From: Streptomyces diastatochromogenes
GTDB taxonomy: Bacteria; Actinomycetota; Actinomycetes; Streptomycetales; Streptomycetaceae
Assembly (NCBI RefSeq): GCF_002242805.1
Contig: NZ_MCGQ01000034.1
Location: 263,242-327,241, forward strand
DNA: 64,000 bases
Reading direction: 5' to 3'
Shown here: piece after piece, positions 48,030-55,476 of the stretch
Layout: every line of letters starts with the position of its first letter
Position numbering within the stretch: the first letter of the stretch is position 1
Made by a program: the position numbers and the translations under genes
The notes under the pieces: model-generated
Database searches by the model: none
The model's input: only the letters and a program-made list of their open reading frames with translations
What the model was told of the DNA's origin: nothing

Positions 48030-49190
48030 ATGGCGTACGGCGACTATCAGGACGAGATCTACCTGGACGGGCTGCGCGGGGTGGTGCCGCGCTTCCCGAT
48101 GACCTACGACGAGCTGGAGCCGCTGGCTCAGGCCGCGATGCCCGCTTCGGTCCGCTCCTATGTCGCGGGCGGCGCCGGCGACGAGCGGACCCAGCGGGCG
48201 AACGTCACGGCGTTCGAACGCTGGGGCCTGGTCCCCCGCATGATGGTCGGGGCCACCGACCGGGATCTGTCCGTCGACCTGTTCGGGATGCGCCTGCCCT
48301 CGCCGCTGTTCATGGCCCCGGTCGGCGTGATCGGGCTGTGCGCGCAGGACGGCCACGGCGATCTCGCCACCGCCCGCGCCGCCGCCCGCACCGGCGTCCC
48401 GATGGTCGCCTCCACCCTGACCGTCGATCCGCTGGAGCAGGTCGCCGCCGAACTCGGCGACACCCCGGGCTTCTTCCAGCTCTACACCCCCACCGACCGG
48501 GAGCTGGCCGAGAGCCTGATCCACCGTGCCGAGAAGGCCGGCTTCAAGGGCATCGTGATCACACTGGACACCTGGATCACCGGCTGGCGCCCCCGCGACC
48601 TCGCTGTCAGCAACTTCCCTCAGCTGCGCGGGAACTGCCTGGCCAACTACACCAGCGACCCCGTGTTCCGCTCCCGCCTCGCCGGCAGCCCGGAAGACGA
48701 CCCGAAGGCAGCGGTCACCGAGTGGGCGCGGATCTTCGGCAACCCCCTCACCTGGGACGACCTGCCGTGGCTGCGCTCGACCACCGGCCTGCCGCTGCTC
48801 CTCAAGGGCATCTGCCACCCCGATGACGTCCGCCGCGCCAAGGACGGCGGCGTGGACGGCATCTACTGCTCCAACCACGGCGGACGCCAGGCCAACGGTG
48901 GCCTGCCCGCCCTGGACGCCCTGCCCGGCGTGGTCGACGCGGCCGACGGCATGCCGGTCCTGTTCGACTCGGGTGTCCGCACGGGAGCCGACATCGTCAA
49001 GGCGGTCGCCCTGGGCGCCACCGCCGTCGGCGTCGGCCGCCCCTACACATACGGTCTCGCCCACGGCGGCGAGGCCGGCGTCGTCCACGTCCTGCGAGCC
49101 CTGCTCGCCGAGGCCGACCTGATCATGGCCGTCGACGGCTACCCCTCCCTCGCCGACCTCACCCCCGACGCCCTCCGCCGCCTCGGCTGA
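48030..49190 (+). CDS. FMN-dependent alpha-hydroxy-acid oxidase/dehydrogenase
   Basis: A 386-residue member of the lactate oxidase / lactate 2-monooxygenase / mandelate dehydrogenase family. Signature SNHGGRQ gives the catalytic base His283 and Arg286; Lys259 is in LLLKGI; the FMN-phosphate site VLFDSGVRTGADIVKA follows. The YVAGGAGDERT near the N-terminus and FMAPVGVIGL are standard. A strong GAAGGAGG precedes ATG 48030. Followed by a benzoylformate-decarboxylase-like gene, an aryl-hydroxyacetate (mandelate-like) substrate is a reasonable inference, oxidised to the alpha-keto acid. Confidence 0.88.
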   Translation: MAYGDYQDEIYLDGLRGVVPRFPMTYDELEPLAQAAMPASVRSYVAGGAGDERTQRANVTAFERWGLVPRMMVGATDRDLSVDLFGMRLPSPLFMAPVGVIGLCAQDGHGDLATARAAARTGVPMVASTLTVDPLEQVAAELGDTPGFFQLYTPTDRELAESLIHRAEKAGFKGIVITLDTWITGWRPRDLAVSNFPQLRGNCLANYTSDPVFRSRLAGSPEDDPKAAVTEWARIFGNPLTWDDLPWLRSTTGLPLLLKGICHPDDVRRAKDGGVDGIYCSNHGGRQANGGLPALDALPGVVDAADGMPVLFDSGVRTGADIVKAVALGATAVGVGRPYTYGLAHGGEAGVVHVLRALLAEADLIMAVDGYPSLADLTPDALRRLG

Positions 49191-49195
49191 CACCC

Positions 49196-49209
49196 GTCGA
49201 CCGGTCGGG
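49196..49209. promoter_or_regulatory. Core copy of the TetR-type palindrome before the decarboxylase operon
   Basis: GTCGACCGGTCGGG contains the same 10-base core CGACCGGTCG (49198-49207) as the sites at 45204 and 52862, but without the outer TAG/CTA arms. It lies 6 bases after the FMN enzyme stop and ~135 bases before the decarboxylase start. A weaker site of the same regulator is possible. Confidence 0.35.
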
Positions 49210-49343
49210 GCCGGATGCTGCAGGCCCATCCCCGAACAGATCATATTTCAGGACATACACCTATTAGTCGAGCAGGATCAGACTGGCGCGCCGGCCACGG
49301 CATCCCCCACGACGCCCGAAACCCAGCCCCAGCAAGAAAGTCG

Positions 49344-50963
49344 ATGGCAACCATGACCGAGCAATCCACCGTCCGCAGCGTGACCTACGACCTGCTGCGC
49401 ACCCTGAACCTCACCACGGTCTTCGGAAATCCCGGCTCCACCGAACAGCCCTTCCTTCAGGAGTTCCCCGAGGACTTCACCTATGTGCTGGCGCTGCAGG
49501 AGGCGTCCGTCATCGCGATGGCCGACACCTTCGCCCAGGTGACCGGACGCCCCGCGCTGGTCAACCTGCACTCCTCGGCCGGGATGGGAAACGCGGTGGG
49601 CAACCTGGTGGCGGCCTACCACGGAAGCACGCCCCTGATCATCACCTCCGGCCAGCAGCACCGGGAACTGGTGATCGGTGAGCCGTACCTCGGCAACCGC
49701 GAGGCCACCACACTCCCGAAGCCGTGGGTGAAATGGTCCTACGAACCGGCCCGCGCCGAAGACGTCCCCGAGGCCTTCATGCGGGCCTACGCGGAGGCGT
49801 TGCAGCCGCCGACAGGACCTGTCTACCTGTCGATTCCGATGGACGACTGGAAGCGGCCCCTGTCCGGTTTCAGCCGGGTGCGCACGGTGAGCGACCGCGT
49901 GGCCCCCGACACCGGGCGACTGCGCGGATTCGCCGAACGCATCTCCGCGAGCCGCCGTCCCGCGCTGGTCTTCGGGCCGGAGGTCGACCGCAGCGGCGGC
50001 TGGGACGCGGCCGTCGCACTGGCGGAGAAGCTGCGCGCGGCCGTCTACGGCGCCCCGCTGCTGGACCGCGCCTCCTTCCCCGAGGACCACCCGCTCTTCT
50101 GCGGTCCGCTCGGCATGTCGGTGAAGACCATCAGCGACCGGCTGACCGGGCACGACCTGGTCGTCGCGATCGGCGCGGAGGTGTTCCGCTACTACCCCTA
50201 CGTGCCCGGCGACTACCTCCCCGAAGGCACCGAACTGCTGCAGATCACCGGCAATCCGGGGGTGGCCGCCGCGGCGCGGGTGGGCGACAGCATCCTGGGC
50301 GATCCCAGGACGGCGATCGAACTGCTCCTGGACATGGTCACGGAGGGATCGGCACGGACCGCTCCGGAACCGATGCGGCGCCCGCGTGAGCTGCCGCAGG
50401 CGCCGAACACCCCGCTCACTCCGCCGGAGGTGTATGCCGCCCTGAACAGGGTCCGGCCGTCGGACGCGGTCATCGTCAACGAATCGACCTCCACGATGGC
50501 GCAGCAGATCGAGTGGCTCCCCACCACCCGGACCGGATCGTTCTTCGCGACGGCCAGCGGCGGCATCGGCTGGGGCACCCCGGCCGCGGTGGGCGTCGCG
50601 CTCGGCGACCGGGACCGGGGCGTCGAACGGCCGGTGATCGGCCTGATCGGCGACGGCTCCTTCCAGTACTCCGTGCAGGCCATCTACACGGCGGCCCAGC
50701 ATGACCTCCCGATCGTCTATGTGGTGATGCGCAACCAGGAGTACTCCATCCTCAAGTCGTTCGCGGTGCTGGAGGAGACGCCGGGCGTGCCGGGGCTCGA
50801 CCTGCCGGGGCTCGACATCGCCGCCGTGGCCCGCGGCTTCGGATGCCGCGGGGTCGACGTGGAGACCACCGACGACCTGGAGCGGGAGTTCAAGACGGCC
50901 CTGTCCGCCGGCACCACCACGGTCATCGTCGTCACCACGCAACCGCAGAAGGCGATGTTGTAG
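49344..50963 (+). CDS. mdlC: Benzoylformate decarboxylase-like ThDP enzyme
   Basis: A 539-residue thiamine-diphosphate enzyme closely following the benzoylformate decarboxylase pattern: FGNPGSTEQPFL (Ser32, Glu34), NLHSSAGMGNAVG (His76), NESTSTMAQ, and the ThDP motif GDGSFQYSVQAIYTAAQ. These correspond to Ser26, Glu28 and His70 of the Pseudomonas putida enzyme. The position of its His281 is Tyr284 here (FRYYPYVPG), so proton relay or substrate choice may differ. The reaction would be aryl- or alkyl-glyoxylate to aldehyde plus CO2. ATG 49344 or 49353 may be the start. Confidence 0.87.
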   Translation: MATMTEQSTVRSVTYDLLRTLNLTTVFGNPGSTEQPFLQEFPEDFTYVLALQEASVIAMADTFAQVTGRPALVNLHSSAGMGNAVGNLVAAYHGSTPLIITSGQQHRELVIGEPYLGNREATTLPKPWVKWSYEPARAEDVPEAFMRAYAEALQPPTGPVYLSIPMDDWKRPLSGFSRVRTVSDRVAPDTGRLRGFAERISASRRPALVFGPEVDRSGGWDAAVALAEKLRAAVYGAPLLDRASFPEDHPLFCGPLGMSVKTISDRLTGHDLVVAIGAEVFRYYPYVPGDYLPEGTELLQITGNPGVAAAARVGDSILGDPRTAIELLLDMVTEGSARTAPEPMRRPRELPQAPNTPLTPPEVYAALNRVRPSDAVIVNESTSTMAQQIEWLPTTRTGSFFATASGGIGWGTPAAVGVALGDRDRGVERPVIGLIGDGSFQYSVQAIYTAAQHDLPIVYVVMRNQEYSILKSFAVLEETPGVPGLDLPGLDIAAVARGFGCRGVDVETTDDLEREFKTALSAGTTTVIVVTTQPQKAML

Positions 50964-51016
50964 GCCGCGCAGCTCACACGATCGGGAAAGAGACCAGCGG
51001 AGAGAGGGCAGCGAGC

Positions 51017-51778
51017 ATGGATTTCGGACTGAAGGACCGGGTGTACATAGTCACCGGTGGCACCCGGGGGCTGGGCATGGCCGCCGCGCGCGAGCTGGTG
51101 GCCGACGGGGCGAGGGTGGTCGTCAGCGGCCGCAGTGAGAAGTCGGTGGCCGCCGCACAGGCGGAACTCGGCGGCCCGGGGCAGGCGGTCGGCGTCGTGG
51201 CCGACAACGCCGACACGGACGCTCCGGAGCGGCTGATCGCCGCGGCCCGCGATGCCTTCAAGCGGTTGGACGGGGTGCTCATCAGTGTCGGCGGGCCTCC
51301 GGCAGGCACGTCGGACACCGTCGACGACGACCAGTGGCGCGCCGCCTTCGAGTCGGTCTTCCTCGGCGCGGTGCGGCTCTCCCGCGCCGTCGCGGCGGAG
51401 CTGGGCGAGGGAGGCGTCATCGGCTTCGTCCTCTCCAGCTCCGTGTACGAACCGATTCCCGGCCTCGCGATCTCCAATGCCCTGCGGCCGGGCCTGGCCG
51501 GTTACGCGAAGAACCTCGCGAACGAGCTGGGCCCGAGGGGCATCCGCGTCGTCGGCCTCGTGCCCGCCCACATCGAGACCGACCGCGTACGCGAACTCGA
51601 CGCGCGGGCCGGCGATCCCGCCGCGGCCCGCGAGCGCGCGACCGCCGGCGTCCCGCTGCGCCGCTACGGAACCCCCGACGAGTTCGGCCGCAGCGCCGCC
51701 TTCCTGCTGTCGCCGGCCGCGTCGTACCTCACCGGTGTGATGGTGTCGATCGACGGCGGCGTACGCAAAGGCTTCTAG
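51017..51778 (+). CDS. SDR family protein with non-canonical active site
   Basis: A 253-residue SDR-fold protein: TGGTRGLG (13-20) binds the cofactor, and Ser141/142 lie in LSSSVYEP. Instead of YxxxK the segment is AISNALRPG, giving Ser153 and Arg157, and the NNAG motif is SVGGPPAG. This variant occurs in a recognised subgroup of SDRs of unclear activity. It starts 53 bases after the decarboxylase gene and is followed within 19 bases by the tautomerase gene, so the three probably act on the same pathway. Confidence 0.83.
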   Translation: MDFGLKDRVYIVTGGTRGLGMAAARELVADGARVVVSGRSEKSVAAAQAELGGPGQAVGVVADNADTDAPERLIAAARDAFKRLDGVLISVGGPPAGTSDTVDDDQWRAAFESVFLGAVRLSRAVAAELGEGGVIGFVLSSSVYEPIPGLAISNALRPGLAGYAKNLANELGPRGIRVVGLVPAHIETDRVRELDARAGDPAAARERATAGVPLRRYGTPDEFGRSAAFLLSPAASYLTGVMVSIDGGVRKGF

Positions 51779-51797
51779 CGGTTTCCGAGGAGGCAAA

Positions 51798-52199
51798 ATG
51801 CCCGTTTACACCTGCACGGCCGCCCAGGGGTCTCTGACAAGCGACTTGAAGGCCCGACTGGCAGCCGAGATCACCCGGATTCACGCGGACATCAACCATG
51901 TGCCGCCGGCCTACGTCAACGTGGTCTTCTCCGACCTGCCCGCGGACAGTGTCTTCGCGGGCGGTCGACCGGCGACACCGCTGATCCTGACCGGCTGGGT
52001 ACGGCGCGGCCATCCGCAGGAGGAGGCGACAAGACTGGCCCTGGAACTTTCTTCGGCGACCGCACGGATCTCCGGCGTGGACGAGAGCCGGATCATGGTG
52101 GTGCTCCAGGACAGTCCTGCCCGGTCCGCTGTCGAAGGCGGTCATGTGCTGCCCGAGCCGGGCGAGGAAAGGGAGTGGCTGCGCCGGACCGAGGCATGA
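51798..52199 (+). CDS. Tautomerase family protein
   Basis: A 133-residue tautomerase-superfamily protein. Pro2 follows the initiator Met (MPVYTC), so removal of Met exposes the amino-terminal Pro that acts as general base. The length is that of the fused-type members (cis-CaaD, malonate semialdehyde decarboxylase) rather than the 62-residue 4-oxalocrotonate tautomerase. RIHADINHVPPAYVNVVFSD is characteristic. GAGG sits before the ATG. It is the last gene of the decarboxylase operon. Confidence 0.85.
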   Translation: MPVYTCTAAQGSLTSDLKARLAAEITRIHADINHVPPAYVNVVFSDLPADSVFAGGRPATPLILTGWVRRGHPQEEATRLALELSSATARISGVDESRIMVVLQDSPARSAVEGGHVLPEPGEEREWLRRTEA

Positions 52200-52237
52200 A
52201 CGCGACCGTCTGAACGGCGTGGAGCGGCGGGCGCGCC

Positions 52238-52849
52238 TCACACCCCCGCCACAGCCTCCCGCGCGCCCAGCAGCGCAAGGCAGTTGGCCCACAGGGCGCC
52301 CAGCCGACGCGGGCTGTTGTACAGCTTGGCGAACAGCACCTGACCCTCGAGCTGGGCGACCACGGCCCGCGCCGCCTCCCTCGGGTCGGCCACGTCGACC
52401 TCCCGCCGCTCAAGCGCCTCGGCGATGACCGAGTCGACCATCTCGACCTGGGCGTCGAAGATCTCCTGCAGCCGGGCGCGGATCGCCTCGGTCTGGTTGC
52501 TCATCTCCAGGGCGAGGTTCCCGAACAGGCAGCCCGAGACGGTGCCGCAGCTCTGCTGGCCGGCCCGCTGGGCGGCCTCGGTCTCCTCGAACAGCCGGCG
52601 CAGTCGGTGCAGCGGTTCCGCGTCGCCGGCCAGAGCGGCGCTCCAGGTGCGTTTCTGGCCGGCCCAGTGCTCGTCGATGACGGCCAGCGCGAGCGCTTCC
52701 TTGGACTCGAAGAAGTAGTAGAAGCTCCCCTTGGGCACGCCGGCCGCCTTGCAGATCTCGGCCACGCCCAGGGCGGAGTAACCACGCGCCTCGATCAGAG
52801 ACCACGCGGCGCCGAGGATCTTCTCCCGGGCATCACTGGTACGTCCCAT
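52238..52849 (-). CDS. TetR/AcrR family transcriptional regulator
   Basis: A 203-residue regulator with the TetR N-terminal domain: ILGAAWSLIEARGYSALGVAEICKAAGVPKGSFYYFFESKEALALAV overall (residues ~10-56), and a helical ligand domain with SGCLFGNLALEMSNQ. The ATG at 52849 has a palindrome ten bases upstream that recurs ahead of the SDR operon, so auto-repression and control of that operon are likely. It converges on the tautomerase operon and lies at the end of the catabolic block. Confidence 0.92.
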   Translation of the reverse strand: MGRTSDAREKILGAAWSLIEARGYSALGVAEICKAAGVPKGSFYYFFESKEALALAVIDEHWAGQKRTWSAALAGDAEPLHRLRRLFEETEAAQRAGQQSCGTVSGCLFGNLALEMSNQTEAIRARLQEIFDAQVEMVDSVIAEALERREVDVADPREAARAVVAQLEGQVLFAKLYNSPRRLGALWANCLALLGAREAVAGV

Positions 52850-52858
52850 GGGGCCATT

Positions 52859-52876
52859 TTACGACCGGTCGACTAT
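52859..52876. promoter_or_regulatory. Palindromic operator at the TetR promoter
   Basis: TTTACGACCGGTCGACTA, 18 bases, differs from the ideal palindrome TAGTCGACCGGTCGACTA at three positions. It lies ten bases upstream of the TetR ATG. The rest of 52850-53188 holds the upstream block of the first M4 gene (52967-53023) and otherwise nothing I recognise. Confidence 0.65.
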
Positions 52877-52966
52877 TCCGAGCTGGACCGATCGCCGGAC
52901 GACCGACAGCCCGACCAACCCAGCCAACAATCCGCATATCGAACATGAACAACCGGTCAACGGACC

Positions 52967-53023
52967 ATTTCCAGCCAAGTTTCTGACGCGGTCCTGACAG
53001 ACACCGTGATCCCCTGCCACTCT
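52967..53023 (+). promoter_or_regulatory. Conserved upstream block of the first M4 protease gene
   Basis: ATTTCCAGCCAA, 11 bases, GGTCCTGACA, 18 bases, CACTCT. The same elements at the same spacing lie ahead of the second M4 gene at 55323-55379. CTGACA resembles a -35 element; CACTCT sits at -10 distance but is a poor -10 match. It is probably the promoter or a shared activator site. Confidence 0.5.
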
Positions 53024-53188
53024 TCCCACGGCCGACCCACAGCAACCCCACAGTTCCCCATGCTCGCGTGGGCCCGGCTCCGCACCTGCACGTGGTTCCG
53101 CGTAACGCCCTGTTCTGCCCGGACGTCCCAACCCACCGTCCGGTCTCCCCTGGCCGCGCGACCCGCGGTCACGCAGAAGGAGTCAGTG

Positions 53189-55225
53189 TTGAGTAGCACC
53201 TCTCGCAGACGCACCTCCCACGTCTCGCACCGCCGCACCGCCACCGTCGCCCTCGCGGGTGTCGCCGCCCTGATCGCCGCGGCCGTCCAGTCGGGCGCCG
53301 CGTCCGCCGCCCCGGCGAAGCCGCAGGCCGGCAAGGTCAACCCCGCCCATGTGGCGGTCAAGCTCTCGCCCTCGCAGCGCGCCGAGCTGATCCGGCACGC
53401 GGATGCCGGGAAGGCCGCCACGGCGCGGTCCATAGGCCTCGGGGCCAAGGAGAAGCTGGTCGTCCACGACGTCGTCAAGGACGCCGACGGGACCGTGCAC
53501 ACCCGCTACGAGCGGACGTACGCGGGTCTGCCGGTGCTCGGCGGCGACCTCGTCGTGGACACCGCCAAGTCCGGCGCGACGAAGTCCGTCATCAAGGCCA
53601 CCAACGCCTCGCTGAAGGTCGCCGACCTCACCCCGGCCGTGTCGAAGGCCTCGGTCGAGAAGCAGGCCGTCCAGCGGGCCAAGGCCCTCGGTGGCAGCAA
53701 GTCGGCCGCGGACAGCGTGCGCAGGGTGATCTGGGCGGGCAGCGGCAAGCCCGTCCTCGCCTACGAGACGATCGTCGGCGGGCTCCAGGACGACGGCACC
53801 CCGAACCAGCTGCACGTCGTCACCGACGCCGCCACCGGCAAGAAGCTCTTCGAGTACCAGGGCATCAAGACGGGCATCGGCAACACCCAGTACAGCGGCC
53901 AGGTGACGCTGACGAGCACCCAGTCGGGCTCGAACTACACGCTGAACGACGGGGCGCGCGGCGGCCACAAGACGTACAACCTGAACCGCGGCACCTCGGG
54001 CACCGGCACCCTGTTCTCCCAGACCAACGACACTTGGGGCAACGGCACCACGTCCAACGCCGCCACCGCGGGCGCGGACGCCCACTACGGCGCCGCGGTC
54101 ACCTGGGACTTCTACAAGAACGTCTTCGGGCGCAGCGGCATCAAGAACAACGGCGTCGGCGCCTACTCCCGCGTCCACTACGGCAACGCGTACGTGAACG
54201 CCTTCTGGGACGACAGCTGCTTCTGCATGACCTACGGCGACGGCTCCGGCAACGCCGACCCGCTGACCTCCCTCGACGTCGCGGGCCACGAGATGAGCCA
54301 CGGTGTCACCGCCAACACCGCGGGCCTCAACTACAGCGGTGAGTCCGGCGGCCTGAACGAGGCCACCTCCGACATCATGGGCACCGGCGTGGAGTTCTAC
54401 GCCAACAACTCGACCGACGTCGGCGACTACCTCATCGGCGAGAAGATCGACATCAACGGCGACGGCACCCCGCTGCGCTACATGGACAAGCCGAGCAAGG
54501 ACGGCGCGTCCAAGGACAGCTGGTACTCGGGGCTCGGCAACCTCGACGTGCACTACTCCTCGGGCCCCGCGAACCACTTCTTCTACCTGCTGAGCGAGGG
54601 CAGCGGCACCAAGGTCATCAACGGTGTCACCTACAACTCGCCGACGGCGGACGGCCTTCCGGTCACCGGCATCGGCCGGGACAAGGCGCTGCAGATCTGG
54701 TACCGGGCGCTGACCACCAAGTGGACGTCCACCACCAACTACGCGGGCGCCCGCACCGGCACACTCGCGGCGGCCGGCGAGCTGTACGGCACCACCAGCG
54801 CCGAGTACAAGGCGGTGCAGGACGCCTGGGCGGGCGTGGCGGTCGGTGCGCGCTCCGGTGGCGGCGGGGGCGGCGGCACCTCGTACGAGAACACCTCGCC
54901 GGTGTCGATCCCGGACAACGGGCCCGCGGTCACCTCGAACATCACCGTCTCCGGCAGGAGCGGAAACGCGCCGAGCAACCTCTCGGTGAGCGTGGACATC
55001 ACGCACACCTGGCGCGGTGACCTGGTGATCGATCTGGTCGGCCCCTCGGGCACCTCGTACCGCCTGAAGAACTTCTCCTCCTCCGACTCGGCGGACAACG
55101 TCAGCGAGACCTACACGGTCAACGCCTCCTCCGAATCGGCCAATGGCACCTGGAAGTTGAAGGTCCAGGACCAGGCCGCGCAGGACGTCGGCACGATCAA
55201 CAGCTGGAAGCTGACGTTCCCGTAA
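53189..55225 (+). CDS. Secreted M4 family neutral metalloprotease with C-terminal P-domain
   Basis: A 678-residue thermolysin-type preproprotein. A basic n-region and signal core (VALAGVAALIAAAVQSGAASA) are followed by a PepSY/FTP propeptide. The catalytic zinc site is HEMSH (367-371) with Glu391 in LNEATSD, the same 20-residue spacing as in thermolysin. After a Gly/Ser-rich linker (~residue 555-565) comes a proprotein-convertase P-domain (ITHTWRGDLVIDLVGPSG, GTWKLKVQD). TTG 53189 or GTG 53186 follows AAGGAG. It is tandem with a P-domain-less paralogue. Confidence 0.93.
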   Translation: MSSTSRRRTSHVSHRRTATVALAGVAALIAAAVQSGAASAAPAKPQAGKVNPAHVAVKLSPSQRAELIRHADAGKAATARSIGLGAKEKLVVHDVVKDADGTVHTRYERTYAGLPVLGGDLVVDTAKSGATKSVIKATNASLKVADLTPAVSKASVEKQAVQRAKALGGSKSAADSVRRVIWAGSGKPVLAYETIVGGLQDDGTPNQLHVVTDAATGKKLFEYQGIKTGIGNTQYSGQVTLTSTQSGSNYTLNDGARGGHKTYNLNRGTSGTGTLFSQTNDTWGNGTTSNAATAGADAHYGAAVTWDFYKNVFGRSGIKNNGVGAYSRVHYGNAYVNAFWDDSCFCMTYGDGSGNADPLTSLDVAGHEMSHGVTANTAGLNYSGESGGLNEATSDIMGTGVEFYANNSTDVGDYLIGEKIDINGDGTPLRYMDKPSKDGASKDSWYSGLGNLDVHYSSGPANHFFYLLSEGSGTKVINGVTYNSPTADGLPVTGIGRDKALQIWYRALTTKWTSTTNYAGARTGTLAAAGELYGTTSAEYKAVQDAWAGVAVGARSGGGGGGGTSYENTSPVSIPDNGPAVTSNITVSGRSGNAPSNLSVSVDITHTWRGDLVIDLVGPSGTSYRLKNFSSSDSADNVSETYTVNASSESANGTWKLKVQDQAAQDVGTINSWKLTFP

Positions 55226-55250
55226 ACCGCACCCCACCAGCGCGAGAACA

Positions 55251-55289
55251 GGGCGCCGTCCGGGGGTTCGAGCCCCTCGGGCGGCGCCC
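55251..55289 (+). terminator. Hairpin terminator after the first M4 gene
   Basis: GGGCGCCG pairs with CGGCGCCC, extended inside by a GGGG/CCCC stem around the loop ttcgag, starting 26 bases after the stop. The loop sequence resembles a tRNA T-arm by chance. Confidence 0.75.
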
Positions 55290-55322
55290 GTTTACATTGC
55301 TGAAACGTTAACCGGACAGTCG

Positions 55323-55379
55323 ATTTTCGGCCAACATCACTTCCGGGTCCTGACATGTACGCGTCCCTGATGTCACTCT
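55323..55379 (+). promoter_or_regulatory. Conserved upstream block of the second M4 protease gene
   Basis: ATTTTCGGCCAA, 11 bases, GGTCCTGACA, 18 bases, CACTCT, matching the block at 52967-53023 in order and spacing. It ends ~97 bases before the GTG start. The spacers between the elements differ, so the conserved parts are probably functional. Confidence 0.5.
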
Positions 55380-55476
55380 CTCTCCACCCGCCGCAGCAGC
55401 ACAGCAACTTCACAACGCCACACACTCCGGCCAGTAACCCCACACTGCCCGGACTCCCCCACGAGAAGGAGCTTCT

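Noticed and set aside
55251..55289. GGTTCGAGCCCC resembling a tRNA T-arm with a CG-rich acceptor-like stem.
   Set aside because: Only 39 bases with no D or anticodon arm; it is a simple hairpin in the expected terminator position.
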